Below, piece after piece: positions 25,874 to 34,261 of a stretch of DNA of 48,970 bases (within the stretch, counting starts at the first letter, position 1; every line of letters starts with the position of its first letter). Location of the stretch: the IMG/VR virus record IMGVR_UViG_3300042691_009229, positions 1 through 48,970 of that record; one strand, given 5' to 3'. The notes beneath the pieces are model-generated. The model saw only the letters and a list, made by a program, of their open reading frames with translations, was not told the DNA's origin and ran no database searches. Made by a program: the position numbers and the translations under genes. Origin of the DNA: a virus.

Positions 25874-25882
25874 TATTTATTA
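25874..25882 (+). promoter_or_regulatory. Putative late promoter motif TATTTATTA
   Basis: Exact TATTTATTA with 16 nt to the ATG at 25899; the spacer contains AAAAAGATAGGA. Confidence 0.55.
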
Positions 25883-25898
25883 AAAAGATAGGAATATT

Positions 25899-26573
25899 AT
25901 GGGATATTTGAATAATTCTACAATAACAGTTGATGCCATCCTTACCAAAAAAGGACGTGAACTTTTAGCACGTGGAAGAGATGAGTTTAAAATTACTCAA
26001 TTTGCTTTGAGTGATGATGAAATTGATTATGATTTATATAATACAGAACATCCATTAGGTACTGCATATTACGGAGCGGCTATTGAAAATATGCCAATCA
26101 TTGAAGCTATTCCAGATGAAACTCAAATGATGAAATATAAATTAGTTACATTACCCAAAGGTACGGCTAGAATACCAATTGTAAGTATTGGACAGACAGT
26201 GTTAAATTTACAAGGACGTGAGCGTGCACTTATCGCCCCTAATACAATAAACTTTACTAATGGTAATGCACAATATGGATATACAGCAATTTTAGCTGAT
26301 TCAGATATAGCCGAAATTAGAGTAACTAGAGCAGCATCAAATCAAGCTGGAGCTCCGACAGTAGCGCAATTTATTGGTGATTCGGAAGCCGCGCAAAGTG
26401 TAACAGTCTCTGGAATGGAATTTGAAATTGTTGCTAAGGAACAATTATTAACAAGTAAGACAACTACTGTATTATTTATTGGTAATGAAACTGGTGGTAG
26501 AGCTTTGTTGACAATTAATGTAGCAAGATTAGAAGTTGCAGTAACGGCAGGTGCTCCTACTGAACAAAGATAA
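25899..26573 (+). CDS. Phage structural protein
   Basis: A 224-residue protein with an N-terminus (MGYLNNSTITVDAILTKKGR, ELLARGRDEFKITQFALSDD) that I recognise as a conserved beginning of unassigned structural proteins in marine myoviruses, with 'VDAILTKKGRELLA' and 'FALSDDEIDY'. The C-terminal half is Ala/Thr-rich beta structure. It has a late motif upstream and heads a three-gene set with 26589-27833 and 27845-29605. Confidence 0.65.
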   Translation: MGYLNNSTITVDAILTKKGRELLARGRDEFKITQFALSDDEIDYDLYNTEHPLGTAYYGAAIENMPIIEAIPDETQMMKYKLVTLPKGTARIPIVSIGQTVLNLQGRERALIAPNTINFTNGNAQYGYTAILADSDIAEIRVTRAASNQAGAPTVAQFIGDSEAAQSVTVSGMEFEIVAKEQLLTSKTTTVLFIGNETGGRALLTINVARLEVAVTAGAPTEQR

Positions 26574-26588
26574 TAAGGAAAATAATAT

Positions 26589-27833
26589 ATGGCAACATTA
26601 GGTCGTAACACAGGAAACATTAGCAGATTTGCAAATACAAACACTAATGCAGTTACTACACAAATTGAATCATTAGCTCGACAATTGGCAGATCGTACGA
26701 TACGCGAACGTGAATTTGCATTGACACGGCAGCGTAATGGTCGTATATATACGACATTTAATAGTGTAGATGATATACTAGCAAATAACATTGAAACTGT
26801 TACTCGTGGATTGTTTACAGGTACTGCTGGTAGTACTGGTAGTTTATTAACATTTAGAACATCATCAACAGCTACAGCAATACAAAATACATATTTCCGT
26901 GAAATATTTAGTGATGCAGATAATACATATCCACAGTTTTCCGTAGCATATGGTCATTTTGAAGGGTCAGGTAGTGAAGATTTAACTGGTGGGTTACATA
27001 ATGATACTCCTAGCCGTGCAATTTACAAACAATATGCACAGTTATTATTACCACCAACGGATACACGATTTACTATTAATGGTACTAATACTAATAGTAT
27101 TTACGTACTTAATTTTAATAGAGCACGTTTCCGTGAAAAATTAGATCCAGGAAATTTAGAAATTAATTTAGCAGTATTATCTGGTTCTAAAGTGGCTAAT
27201 AACGTACATACTGGTTCAAATGTACGTCCTATACCAACTAGTCAAACTGGTAATGGCGTTATTCGATTAATTGATGATTCATCATTATCAAGCGCAACTA
27301 TAGGCGAAGCTGGGCAAGTATATAATATAGTATCAGGTACCATTGACGAAGGCACTCTAATACATAATCCATCAAGTCCTGTATATTATGGATTGATATA
27401 TCCTCAGTTTGGTGTAGTAATATTAAATGCAGATACGTTAAATACTAATGTTGGATTTGGCACTGTTACTGGGTCAGGTGTTCAGGGTGATAATGCCATG
27501 AAACTTGTCGTATCATTATCGGGATCAGCTGATAGAGCACCAGCCGGTGATGATTTTGGTTTACAAGCTCGTTCAAGTGAACAAGTAAAATCAACATATT
27601 ATTTTGTACGTGTTAAAAATGGTGAATATAATTATAGTAACAATCCTACATTTACTAGTGGTTCATTAGGTCAATTAAGATATAGTACATTTATTAATGA
27701 TCCGCAGACATATATTACAACTGTAGGTTTATATAATGACCGTAGAGAATTATTAGCTGTTGCAAAATTAAGTCGTCCATTACTTAAATCATTTACTCGT
27801 GAAGCATTGATTAAAGTAAAATTAGATTTTTAA
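26589..27833 (+). CDS. Structural protein with shared GLYND C-terminal module
   Basis: A 414-residue protein. The middle is beta-rich with Asn/Thr/Ser repeats. The last ~65 residues contain 'YNYSNNPTFT', 'TYITTVGLYNDRRELLAVAK' and 'LSRPLLKSF', the same module that ends the next protein. I recall this 'YITTVGLYND..eLLAVaKL..P' ending from marine phage structural proteins. It follows the upstream gene by a short gap and probably builds a tail or fibre component. Confidence 0.65.
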   Translation: MATLGRNTGNISRFANTNTNAVTTQIESLARQLADRTIREREFALTRQRNGRIYTTFNSVDDILANNIETVTRGLFTGTAGSTGSLLTFRTSSTATAIQNTYFREIFSDADNTYPQFSVAYGHFEGSGSEDLTGGLHNDTPSRAIYKQYAQLLLPPTDTRFTINGTNTNSIYVLNFNRARFREKLDPGNLEINLAVLSGSKVANNVHTGSNVRPIPTSQTGNGVIRLIDDSSLSSATIGEAGQVYNIVSGTIDEGTLIHNPSSPVYYGLIYPQFGVVILNADTLNTNVGFGTVTGSGVQGDNAMKLVVSLSGSADRAPAGDDFGLQARSSEQVKSTYYFVRVKNGEYNYSNNPTFTSGSLGQLRYSTFINDPQTYITTVGLYNDRRELLAVAKLSRPLLKSFTREALIKVKLDF

Positions 27834-27844
27834 AATAAAATGAT

Positions 27845-29605
27845 ATGCCAGCAGTACCATACGTATTTAGACCTGTAAAGTCTGGTGATGTACAATTAAG
27901 GCCGTTCAAAGCTTATAAAAGTTATACATTACAAAGTAATACTGACTATTCAAGTTCTGGTTATCGTGTGCATGATGCAATATATAAGCGTCCTCCTATA
28001 CATGTAGGAGTTGATAGTTATAATTATCCTATTAATGCAAGTGACGGTACTAACCAACATGTAGTTTGGAGTAATATCGATCATAGATATTATCACTATC
28101 CATACGATATTAGCAGATGTCATGAACTAACAAATAATCGTGTTACAGAAAAATACTTAAACATATCAGCTAGTATACTTACTATTCCTTATTTTGATAT
28201 TGGCGAAAAAATTAAACCGGGTAGTGTTAATATAAATGGAATTGTTAATGGTATTAACATTTTACTACAAGATGATGGCCATGGAAATTTAAGAGATATG
28301 GCTATATTAACAGCTTCATTTGCAAGTGCTAGTAGTCAGATATTATATGCTTCATTTAATAATGCGTTCCGAGATACTGAAGTAGGTAGTAATTTATCAC
28401 TGTTAAATGTAAAAGTAGATAATATAAATGTTAATGCTACTGTCAATAATGTACGATTAACAGAAGGATTAGAATTACATACTAATATTAATACATCATC
28501 ACCAAACGATTTAGATTCTAGAAGTGGTTATTTGGGATTTATACCAACTAGTACAGCGGGGTATGTACAAATACCACATCATGATATTTTTAATCGGTTT
28601 AATAGAACAGACCATTGGACAATATCATTTTGGTACAGACAGGCATTAAATAAATATAATAATAACGGTACTATTATATCTAAAGCATTTCAGCGTACCA
28701 ATACTCAAATAATTAACGGAGTGCGTAGCTTTGTAACTCAAAGTATAACACCGCCCGTAGATGCATCTATAGTTGGTTCATACAATCAAATACAAACACC
28801 GTTTCATATCTTTACTGATACGGTAGGTTCTACTGATTGTATATGTTTTAAAGCTAGTAACGGTAGTAGTGAATTATTCATATCAGGCGCTATTAGTTAT
28901 AGTACTACATTAAGTTGGGAACATTTTGCTTTTGTAAATGATGGCGAATTTGTACGTATGTATATTAACGGTAATTTACATCCGCTTAGTGGTAGTTTAC
29001 CTTTAACTGGTAGTACTGCAAATAACGCCGATGTTATGATGTTTTCCGCTAATACACAGTTTGATAATCCAATTGATAATGCATATTTAGGTGAGGTACG
29101 TATGTATGATTATGCATTATCAACATCGGAAATACAATCATTAAGTAATAGACATTATATATCTGCTTCATTATATCAAACAAATGTAGCTGGTAATATA
29201 TTTTATCGTAATGGACAGATAGTATTATCATCACCTTTATCAAAATATCACTCTGGTTCAAGCTTTTTTAGTAATGAATGGACGGCCTCATGGAAAGGTA
29301 CACATACTATATATGAAAATGAAGTAATGGTACGTATACCAGCTGATCAATTTAATTATTCAGTTAATCCAACAGTGACGTACCGGCCGGCTATGGCTGT
29401 CGATTCGACTAGTGAAATTGAAAAACAAAATGGACCAGGTTCATTATATAAATCAATATTTACAGGTAGTTTAGCTAAGCCATATATTACTACTATTGGT
29501 TTATATAATGATAAAGCACAATTATTAGCTGTCGGTAAATTAGCCCAACCAGTTCAAAAACGTGATGATGTTGACATGAATATTATAGTTCGTTGGGACT
29601 ATTAA
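27845..29605 (+). CDS. Structural protein with LamG-like domain and GLYND module
   Basis: A 586-residue protein. Residues ~240-425 look like a LamG/concanavalin-type sandwich: 'RTDHWTISFWYRQALNKYNN', 'HFAFVNDGEFVRMYINGNLH' and 'DNAYLGEVRMYDYALS', a recurrent glycan-binding fold. The C-terminus (FNYSVNPTVTYRP, then PYITTIGLYNDKAQLLAVGK, 'LAQPVQK') repeats the module of the preceding protein. The N-terminus is Tyr/His-rich. It is a plausible receptor-binding or decoration protein; glycan binding is inferred from the fold. Confidence 0.65.
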   Translation: MPAVPYVFRPVKSGDVQLRPFKAYKSYTLQSNTDYSSSGYRVHDAIYKRPPIHVGVDSYNYPINASDGTNQHVVWSNIDHRYYHYPYDISRCHELTNNRVTEKYLNISASILTIPYFDIGEKIKPGSVNINGIVNGINILLQDDGHGNLRDMAILTASFASASSQILYASFNNAFRDTEVGSNLSLLNVKVDNINVNATVNNVRLTEGLELHTNINTSSPNDLDSRSGYLGFIPTSTAGYVQIPHHDIFNRFNRTDHWTISFWYRQALNKYNNNGTIISKAFQRTNTQIINGVRSFVTQSITPPVDASIVGSYNQIQTPFHIFTDTVGSTDCICFKASNGSSELFISGAISYSTTLSWEHFAFVNDGEFVRMYINGNLHPLSGSLPLTGSTANNADVMMFSANTQFDNPIDNAYLGEVRMYDYALSTSEIQSLSNRHYISASLYQTNVAGNIFYRNGQIVLSSPLSKYHSGSSFFSNEWTASWKGTHTIYENEVMVRIPADQFNYSVNPTVTYRPAMAVDSTSEIEKQNGPGSLYKSIFTGSLAKPYITTIGLYNDKAQLLAVGKLAQPVQKRDDVDMNIIVRWDY

Positions 29606-29614
29606 TATTTATAA
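29606..29614 (+). promoter_or_regulatory. Putative late promoter motif TATTTATAA
   Basis: TATTTATAA directly after the previous stop codon, with 14 nt to the ATG at 29629 and AAAAAAGGA as ribosome-binding site in the spacer. Confidence 0.5.
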
Positions 29615-29628
29615 AAAAGGAACGAGTT

Positions 29629-30081
29629 ATGGCATGGAATAGTAAGTCTAAAGTACGAGCTAACGCAATCAAATACGGTTATAGATCCGGATTTGAACAT
29701 AAAATTTCTGAACAGCTTGAACAACAAAATATCAATCCACAGTATGAAACTACAGTAGTTAAGTATACTATACCAGCGCGTGATTCTAAATATACAGTCG
29801 ACTTCACATTACCTAATGGTATCCTTGTAGAGACTAAAGGTAGGTGGATGCCAGATGACCGTAAGAAACATTTACTAGTAAAAGAACAACATCCGGAGTT
29901 AGATATTCGTATCGTGTTCCAAAGTGCTAAAAGTAAACTACGTAAAGGTAGTAAGACAACCTATGCAGATTATTGTGACAAACATGGTATTCAGTGGGCG
30001 GAAAAAACAATACCACAGTCATGGATCGATGAAGAAAAAAAAGCAGACAAAAAGGTTGATCTTTTGAAAAAGTTTTTATAA
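29629..30081 (+). CDS. Endonuclease I (T7 gp3-type Holliday junction resolvase)
   Basis: A 150-residue protein close to T7 endonuclease I (149 residues), which cuts branched DNA such as four-way junctions. Strong matches: 'YGYRSGFEHKISEQLE', 'QYETTVVKYTIP', 'KYTVDFTLPNGILVETKGRW' with 'DDRKKHLLVKEQHPELDIRI' and 'KHGIQW'. The active-site set is present: Glu23, Glu40, Asp58, Glu68 and Lys70, matching T7 E20, E35, D55, E65 and K67. ATG 29629 is the right start by family length. In T4 this role is taken by gp49, so this is a replacement by a T7-type enzyme. Debranching before packaging would fit late expression. Confidence 0.92.
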   Translation: MAWNSKSKVRANAIKYGYRSGFEHKISEQLEQQNINPQYETTVVKYTIPARDSKYTVDFTLPNGILVETKGRWMPDDRKKHLLVKEQHPELDIRIVFQSAKSKLRKGSKTTYADYCDKHGIQWAEKTIPQSWIDEEKKADKKVDLLKKFL

Positions 30082-30178
30082 ATTCATTTATATAAATTTT
30101 CAATTGAAAGTTATTGAGATTGAAACATTGTTGTATATTATATGACAATGCTAATATTAATAATATTAATAATATATA
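30082..30178 (+). other. AT-rich intergenic region with palindromes and tandem repeat
   Basis: Two abutting perfect 12-bp palindromes, ATTTATATAAAT (30086-30097) and TTTCAATTGAAA (30098-30109), follow the endonuclease I stop. A 9-bp TAATATTAA is tandemly repeated (30152-30160, 30161-30169, with a partial third copy) right up to the primase start. No ORF fits here. It could hold a promoter or operator for the replication genes, or a weak terminator. Confidence 0.5.
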
Positions 30179-31105
30179 ATGAGTAAGTTATCGGTTATTT
30201 CTCTTCTCGAATCTGTTCTTGGTAAAAGTCGCCAATCAACTGACGATAATTTAGCTTTTCATTGTCCATTCTGTCATCATCATAAACCTAAGTTAGAAGT
30301 TAATATCGTAACTCAACATTGGCATTGTTGGGTATGTAATGCGGCTGGTAGAAAGATACCTATCTTATTTCGTAAACTTAATACACCTCGAGAAAAAGTA
30401 GCTCAATTAATTAAACTACTAGATGGTGTAGAATATAAGCCTACTAAGACTACAACGGATACACCTGTAGTTGAACTTCCTAAAGAATATCGACCATTAT
30501 GGGTTATGGATAAAGCTAATCCTGAGTATCGTAACGCCGTACGTTATTTACTTAACCGTGGTATTACTATTCATGATATACTAAAATACAGAATTGGATA
30601 TTGTGAAACTGGTCAATATTCCGGTAAGATAATTATTCCTAGTTATGATGCTAATGGTAGTCTTAATTATTTTGTAGGTCGTGCCTATTATGAATCAGAT
30701 GGCATGCGTCATAAGAATCCAAAAGTATCAAAAGATATAATTGGATTTGAACTGCATATAAACTGGAATATGCCAATTATATTAGTAGAAGGCGCATTTG
30801 ATGCGATTGCTATTAAACGTAATGTTATTCCATTATTTGGTAAAACTATTTCAAATACACTTAAGAAACGTATTGTAGAACGTAAAGTGAAAACTATATA
30901 CATATGTCTAGATCTAGATGCTAGAAAACAAGCACTTGAAACAGCTGAGTATTTTATTAATAACGGTATAGATGTATACTTTGTAGAACTAACTGGTAAA
31001 GATCCTAGTGAATTAGGATTTGAACAGACTAAACATATACTAGATGCTACAACTAGATTAACAGAACAGAATTTAATGCAAGAAAAGATATTATGCGCAC
31101 TATAG
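30179..31105 (+). CDS. gp61: DnaG-type primase, T4 gp61-like
   Basis: A 308-residue primase. The N-terminal zinc ribbon has Cys29-Pro-Phe-Cys32 and Cys50-Trp-Val-Cys53 (CX2C-X17-CX2C). The TOPRIM domain follows: 'ILVEGAFDAIAI' with Glu204 and 'YICLDLDARK' with Asp245 and Asp247 as metal ligands. The length matches T4 gp61 and mitochondrial/phage short primases. It makes RNA primers for lagging-strand synthesis; no helicase lies next to it in this window. It overlaps the following recombination gene by 13 nt, so the two are probably translated together. Confidence 0.88.
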   Translation: MSKLSVISLLESVLGKSRQSTDDNLAFHCPFCHHHKPKLEVNIVTQHWHCWVCNAAGRKIPILFRKLNTPREKVAQLIKLLDGVEYKPTKTTTDTPVVELPKEYRPLWVMDKANPEYRNAVRYLLNRGITIHDILKYRIGYCETGQYSGKIIIPSYDANGSLNYFVGRAYYESDGMRHKNPKVSKDIIGFELHINWNMPIILVEGAFDAIAIKRNVIPLFGKTISNTLKKRIVERKVKTIYICLDLDARKQALETAEYFINNGIDVYFVELTGKDPSELGFEQTKHILDATTRLTEQNLMQEKILCAL

Positions 31106-34100
31106 ATATTGGGTTACCTACCATAGATAAAATTTTTCATATTGCTGATGTACATGTACGTAATGTAAAACGTCATACAGAATATGAGCAAGTATTTAAA
31201 CGATTATATAAATACATTAAGAAACATAAAACGGATAATAGTGTAATTTACGTTGCTGGCGATATTGTACATGCTAAGACAGATATGTCACCGGAACTAG
31301 TACATTGTGTATCAGATTTCTTTAGCAGTTTAGCGGCCATTGCGCCTACATTAATTATTACTGGTAATCATGATTGCAACTTAAATAACTCCCATCGTCT
31401 AGATGCCATTTCCCCTATAGTTAAAGCCTTAAATGACTCCAATATACACTATCTTAAAGATAACGGTATATACTATATTTCAGGCATACACTTTAACGTT
31501 ATGTCAGTGTTTGAAAAGCCAGCGAACTATATAAAAGCTAGTGATTTTACAGGTAATTATAAGATTGCATTTCACCATGGTGCAGTAAATTCTGCAGAAA
31601 CTGATATGGGCATGACATTGAGTAATACTCATGTTACAACTGAATTGTTTGAAGGGCATGATTTAGTATTATTAGGTGATATTCATAAACCGCAATTCTT
31701 AAATAAGAATAAGACAATTGCATATGCTGGTAGTTTAATACAACAAAATTTTGGCGAAGGACTTCACCATGGCATCATGGTATGGGATCTGGCTACACGT
31801 TCTTGTGAATTTGTTGAAATAGGAAATGATTATGGTTATTATACATTTGATATTGATAACGGAGTAATACAAAACCCAGCTACGGTAATGCCTAAAAAAC
31901 CTAGAATTCGTTTAAAGGTTAAAGATACAGATTCGGGTACGCTTAAAACGATAGTAGCTGAAATAAAACATAAATACAAAGTACAAGAAATTACCATACA
32001 GAAAGTTAATCCATTATCATCTGTTACTGCTGGTAAAAGAATATCATTTGGTAATGTACGTGATGTAGAATGGCAAAACACGGTAATATCAGATTACCTA
32101 TCTGACGAATTAGCATTAGATGACGCCATGCTTGACTGTGTACGTCATATCAATCGTACGGTATTTTCAAAACTACCAGATTCTGAGTTAACTCGCAATG
32201 TAGTATGGGTGCCAAAATATTTTGAATTTAGTAACATGTTTAGTTATGGCGATGATAATCATGTTGACTTTGCTAATATGTCAGGTACATATGGATTGTT
32301 TGCTCCTAATGCTTCTGGTAAGTCTACATTGTTAGATGCTTTAGCATTTTGTTGTTTTGATAAATGTAGTCGTACTAATAAAGCTGTTCATGTATTGAAT
32401 AATAAATGCGATCGTTTTGCTAGTAAATTTACATTTGATCTAGACGGTAAGACATATGTAATTGAACGTAATGGTAAAAAGCAAAGTAACGGGCATGTTA
32501 AAGTAGATGTAGAATTTTATCATGTAGATGATACTGGTAATATTACATCATTAAACGGTGACCAACGTGATTCTACTAATAAAATAGTACAACAGTACTT
32601 AGGTACATATGAAGACTTTGTATTAACGGCACTATCACTGCAAAATAATAATACTGGATTTATTGACATGTCTCAAAAAGATCGTAAAGACTTATTGAGT
32701 CAGTTTTTAGATATCAATGTATTTGAAAAACAGTATCAGATCGCAGCTGATGATAGTAAAGACACTGCCGCATTAATACGGGAATATAAACGAACTGATA
32801 TAGGTACAATATTGGCAGATGCTGAACGTATCATATCACATACATCTCAAAGTTACAATGAATTGTTAACTGAAAAACAAACAGTTGATCGTATGAAGGA
32901 TGATATTAATGATCAGATTATTGATCTGTCAAAACAACTACGTCCTATAGATGATAATATAAAACACCCAGAGCAACTACAAACGGCATATCATACCATG
33001 CTGTCAGAATTAGATACATTAAAAGAGACTGTTACGGCTATTGAAACAGATATTAACAATCAACAAGATATTGTAGATTCATGGCGTAATAATGTAGCAG
33101 AATATGACATTACAGAAATACGTAGTAATATTATTACTGAAGAACAAAATAAAAAACGTTTAGCTGAGTTAACTACAAAATTACAAGTATTACAACAACA
33201 AATATCACATGCTAACCGTATGGTTGATAAATTAGATAATCATAAGTGGGATCCAAATTGTGAATATTGCATGGCTAATCCATGGTTACATGATACTAAA
33301 TTGGAGGCCGAAAAATTACCAAAACTACAAGAAGAACATGATAATCTATTAATTGAAATTGCCGATATTAAAGTTAATTTTCCAACAGTAAGTGCTACTA
33401 ATTTATTAAATGGGTATCAAGTAGCAGAACAACGTTTACATACTGAAGAACAAAAACTATCGACACTGACAAATAAACTAAATAGTACATTATTAACAGT
33501 ACAATCTAGTGAAGATAAGATTACTCGATTAGTAGAGCTAATAAAAACAGCTGAAGACCGTATTACTGATATTGAAACTAATAAACAACTAGAATCTGAA
33601 ATATCAGAACTTCAAAGTGAAGTAACATACTTAACATCAGAACTTAAACAAGTAGATAATCGTTTATTAGAATGTTCTGGTAAACTTCATGCTGCGGAAA
33701 CAGCTAAGCAAAATGCTATACGAGATATTGAGCGGTTAACTGAGTTAGAAGTACAGTACAAAGCATATGAATATTATCTACAAGCAGTTAAACGTGACGG
33801 CGTACCGTATCAATTAATAGCTCGAGCATTACCACAAATTGAAGCCGAAATAAATAATATATTAACGCAGATAGTAGATTTTACTGTTATATTAAATACT
33901 GATGGTAAAAATATACATGGCTTTATTGTATATGATAATGATAATTATTGGCCAATGGAACTAACATCCGGTATGGAAAAGTTTATTGCATCTCTTGCAA
34001 TACGTACGTCATTGATTAACGTCAGTAGTTTACCTAGACCTAATTTCTTAGCTATTGATGAAGGGTTTGGTGTACTTGATTCGGATAATTTGAATAGTAT

Positions 34101-34245
34101 GTACATGTTGTTCGACTACCTTAAATCTCAGTTTGGTTTTATTATGTGTATATCTCATATTGATGCTATGCGTGATGTAGTTGATAAGCTTATTGAGATT
34201 AAAAAAGAAAACGGGTACTCTAAAATAAATTACTCATATTTATAA
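31093..34245 (+). CDS. gp47-gp46: Fused Mre11/SbcD-like nuclease and Rad50/SbcC-like ATPase
   Basis: A single 1050-residue ORF. Residues 1-~270 are a calcineurin-type nuclease: Asp19/His21 (ADVH), Asp57/His60 (GDIVH), Asn92-His93-Asp94 (GNHD), His161-His162 and Asp196/His198 (GDIH). Residues ~370-1050 are an SMC-like ATPase: Walker A 'APNASGKST' (404-412), coiled coils, zinc hook Cys723-x-x-Cys726, signature 'LTSGMEKF' (957-964), Walker B 'FLAIDEGFG' with Asp989-Glu990, and His1022 of the H-loop. T4 gp47/gp46, E. coli SbcD/SbcC and Mre11/Rad50 are separate chains; here they are joined through a linker near residues 330-370. It resects DNA ends for recombination-dependent replication. Confidence 0.88.
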   Translation: MRTIDIGLPTIDKIFHIADVHVRNVKRHTEYEQVFKRLYKYIKKHKTDNSVIYVAGDIVHAKTDMSPELVHCVSDFFSSLAAIAPTLIITGNHDCNLNNSHRLDAISPIVKALNDSNIHYLKDNGIYYISGIHFNVMSVFEKPANYIKASDFTGNYKIAFHHGAVNSAETDMGMTLSNTHVTTELFEGHDLVLLGDIHKPQFLNKNKTIAYAGSLIQQNFGEGLHHGIMVWDLATRSCEFVEIGNDYGYYTFDIDNGVIQNPATVMPKKPRIRLKVKDTDSGTLKTIVAEIKHKYKVQEITIQKVNPLSSVTAGKRISFGNVRDVEWQNTVISDYLSDELALDDAMLDCVRHINRTVFSKLPDSELTRNVVWVPKYFEFSNMFSYGDDNHVDFANMSGTYGLFAPNASGKSTLLDALAFCCFDKCSRTNKAVHVLNNKCDRFASKFTFDLDGKTYVIERNGKKQSNGHVKVDVEFYHVDDTGNITSLNGDQRDSTNKIVQQYLGTYEDFVLTALSLQNNNTGFIDMSQKDRKDLLSQFLDINVFEKQYQIAADDSKDTAALIREYKRTDIGTILADAERIISHTSQSYNELLTEKQTVDRMKDDINDQIIDLSKQLRPIDDNIKHPEQLQTAYHTMLSELDTLKETVTAIETDINNQQDIVDSWRNNVAEYDITEIRSNIITEEQNKKRLAELTTKLQVLQQQISHANRMVDKLDNHKWDPNCEYCMANPWLHDTKLEAEKLPKLQEEHDNLLIEIADIKVNFPTVSATNLLNGYQVAEQRLHTEEQKLSTLTNKLNSTLLTVQSSEDKITRLVELIKTAEDRITDIETNKQLESEISELQSEVTYLTSELKQVDNRLLECSGKLHAAETAKQNAIRDIERLTELEVQYKAYEYYLQAVKRDGVPYQLIARALPQIEAEINNILTQIVDFTVILNTDGKNIHGFIVYDNDNYWPMELTSGMEKFIASLAIRTSLINVSSLPRPNFLAIDEGFGVLDSDNLNSMYMLFDYLKSQFGFIMCISHIDAMRDVVDKLIEIKKENGYSKINYSYL
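34237..34245 (+). promoter_or_regulatory. Putative late promoter motif TATTTATAA
   Basis: TATTTATAA overlaps the last codons of the Mre11-Rad50-like gene, ending with its stop codon. It leaves 16 nt to the ATG at 34262. Overlap with coding sequence makes chance occurrence possible, but the spacing fits the other sites. Confidence 0.5.
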
Positions 34246-34261
34246 GAAAATGAGGATATAA

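Noticed and set aside
29593-29628. TTG extension of endonuclease I
   Set aside because: The T7 enzyme is 149 residues; the ATG at 29629 gives 150 residues and follows an AAAAAAGGA site.
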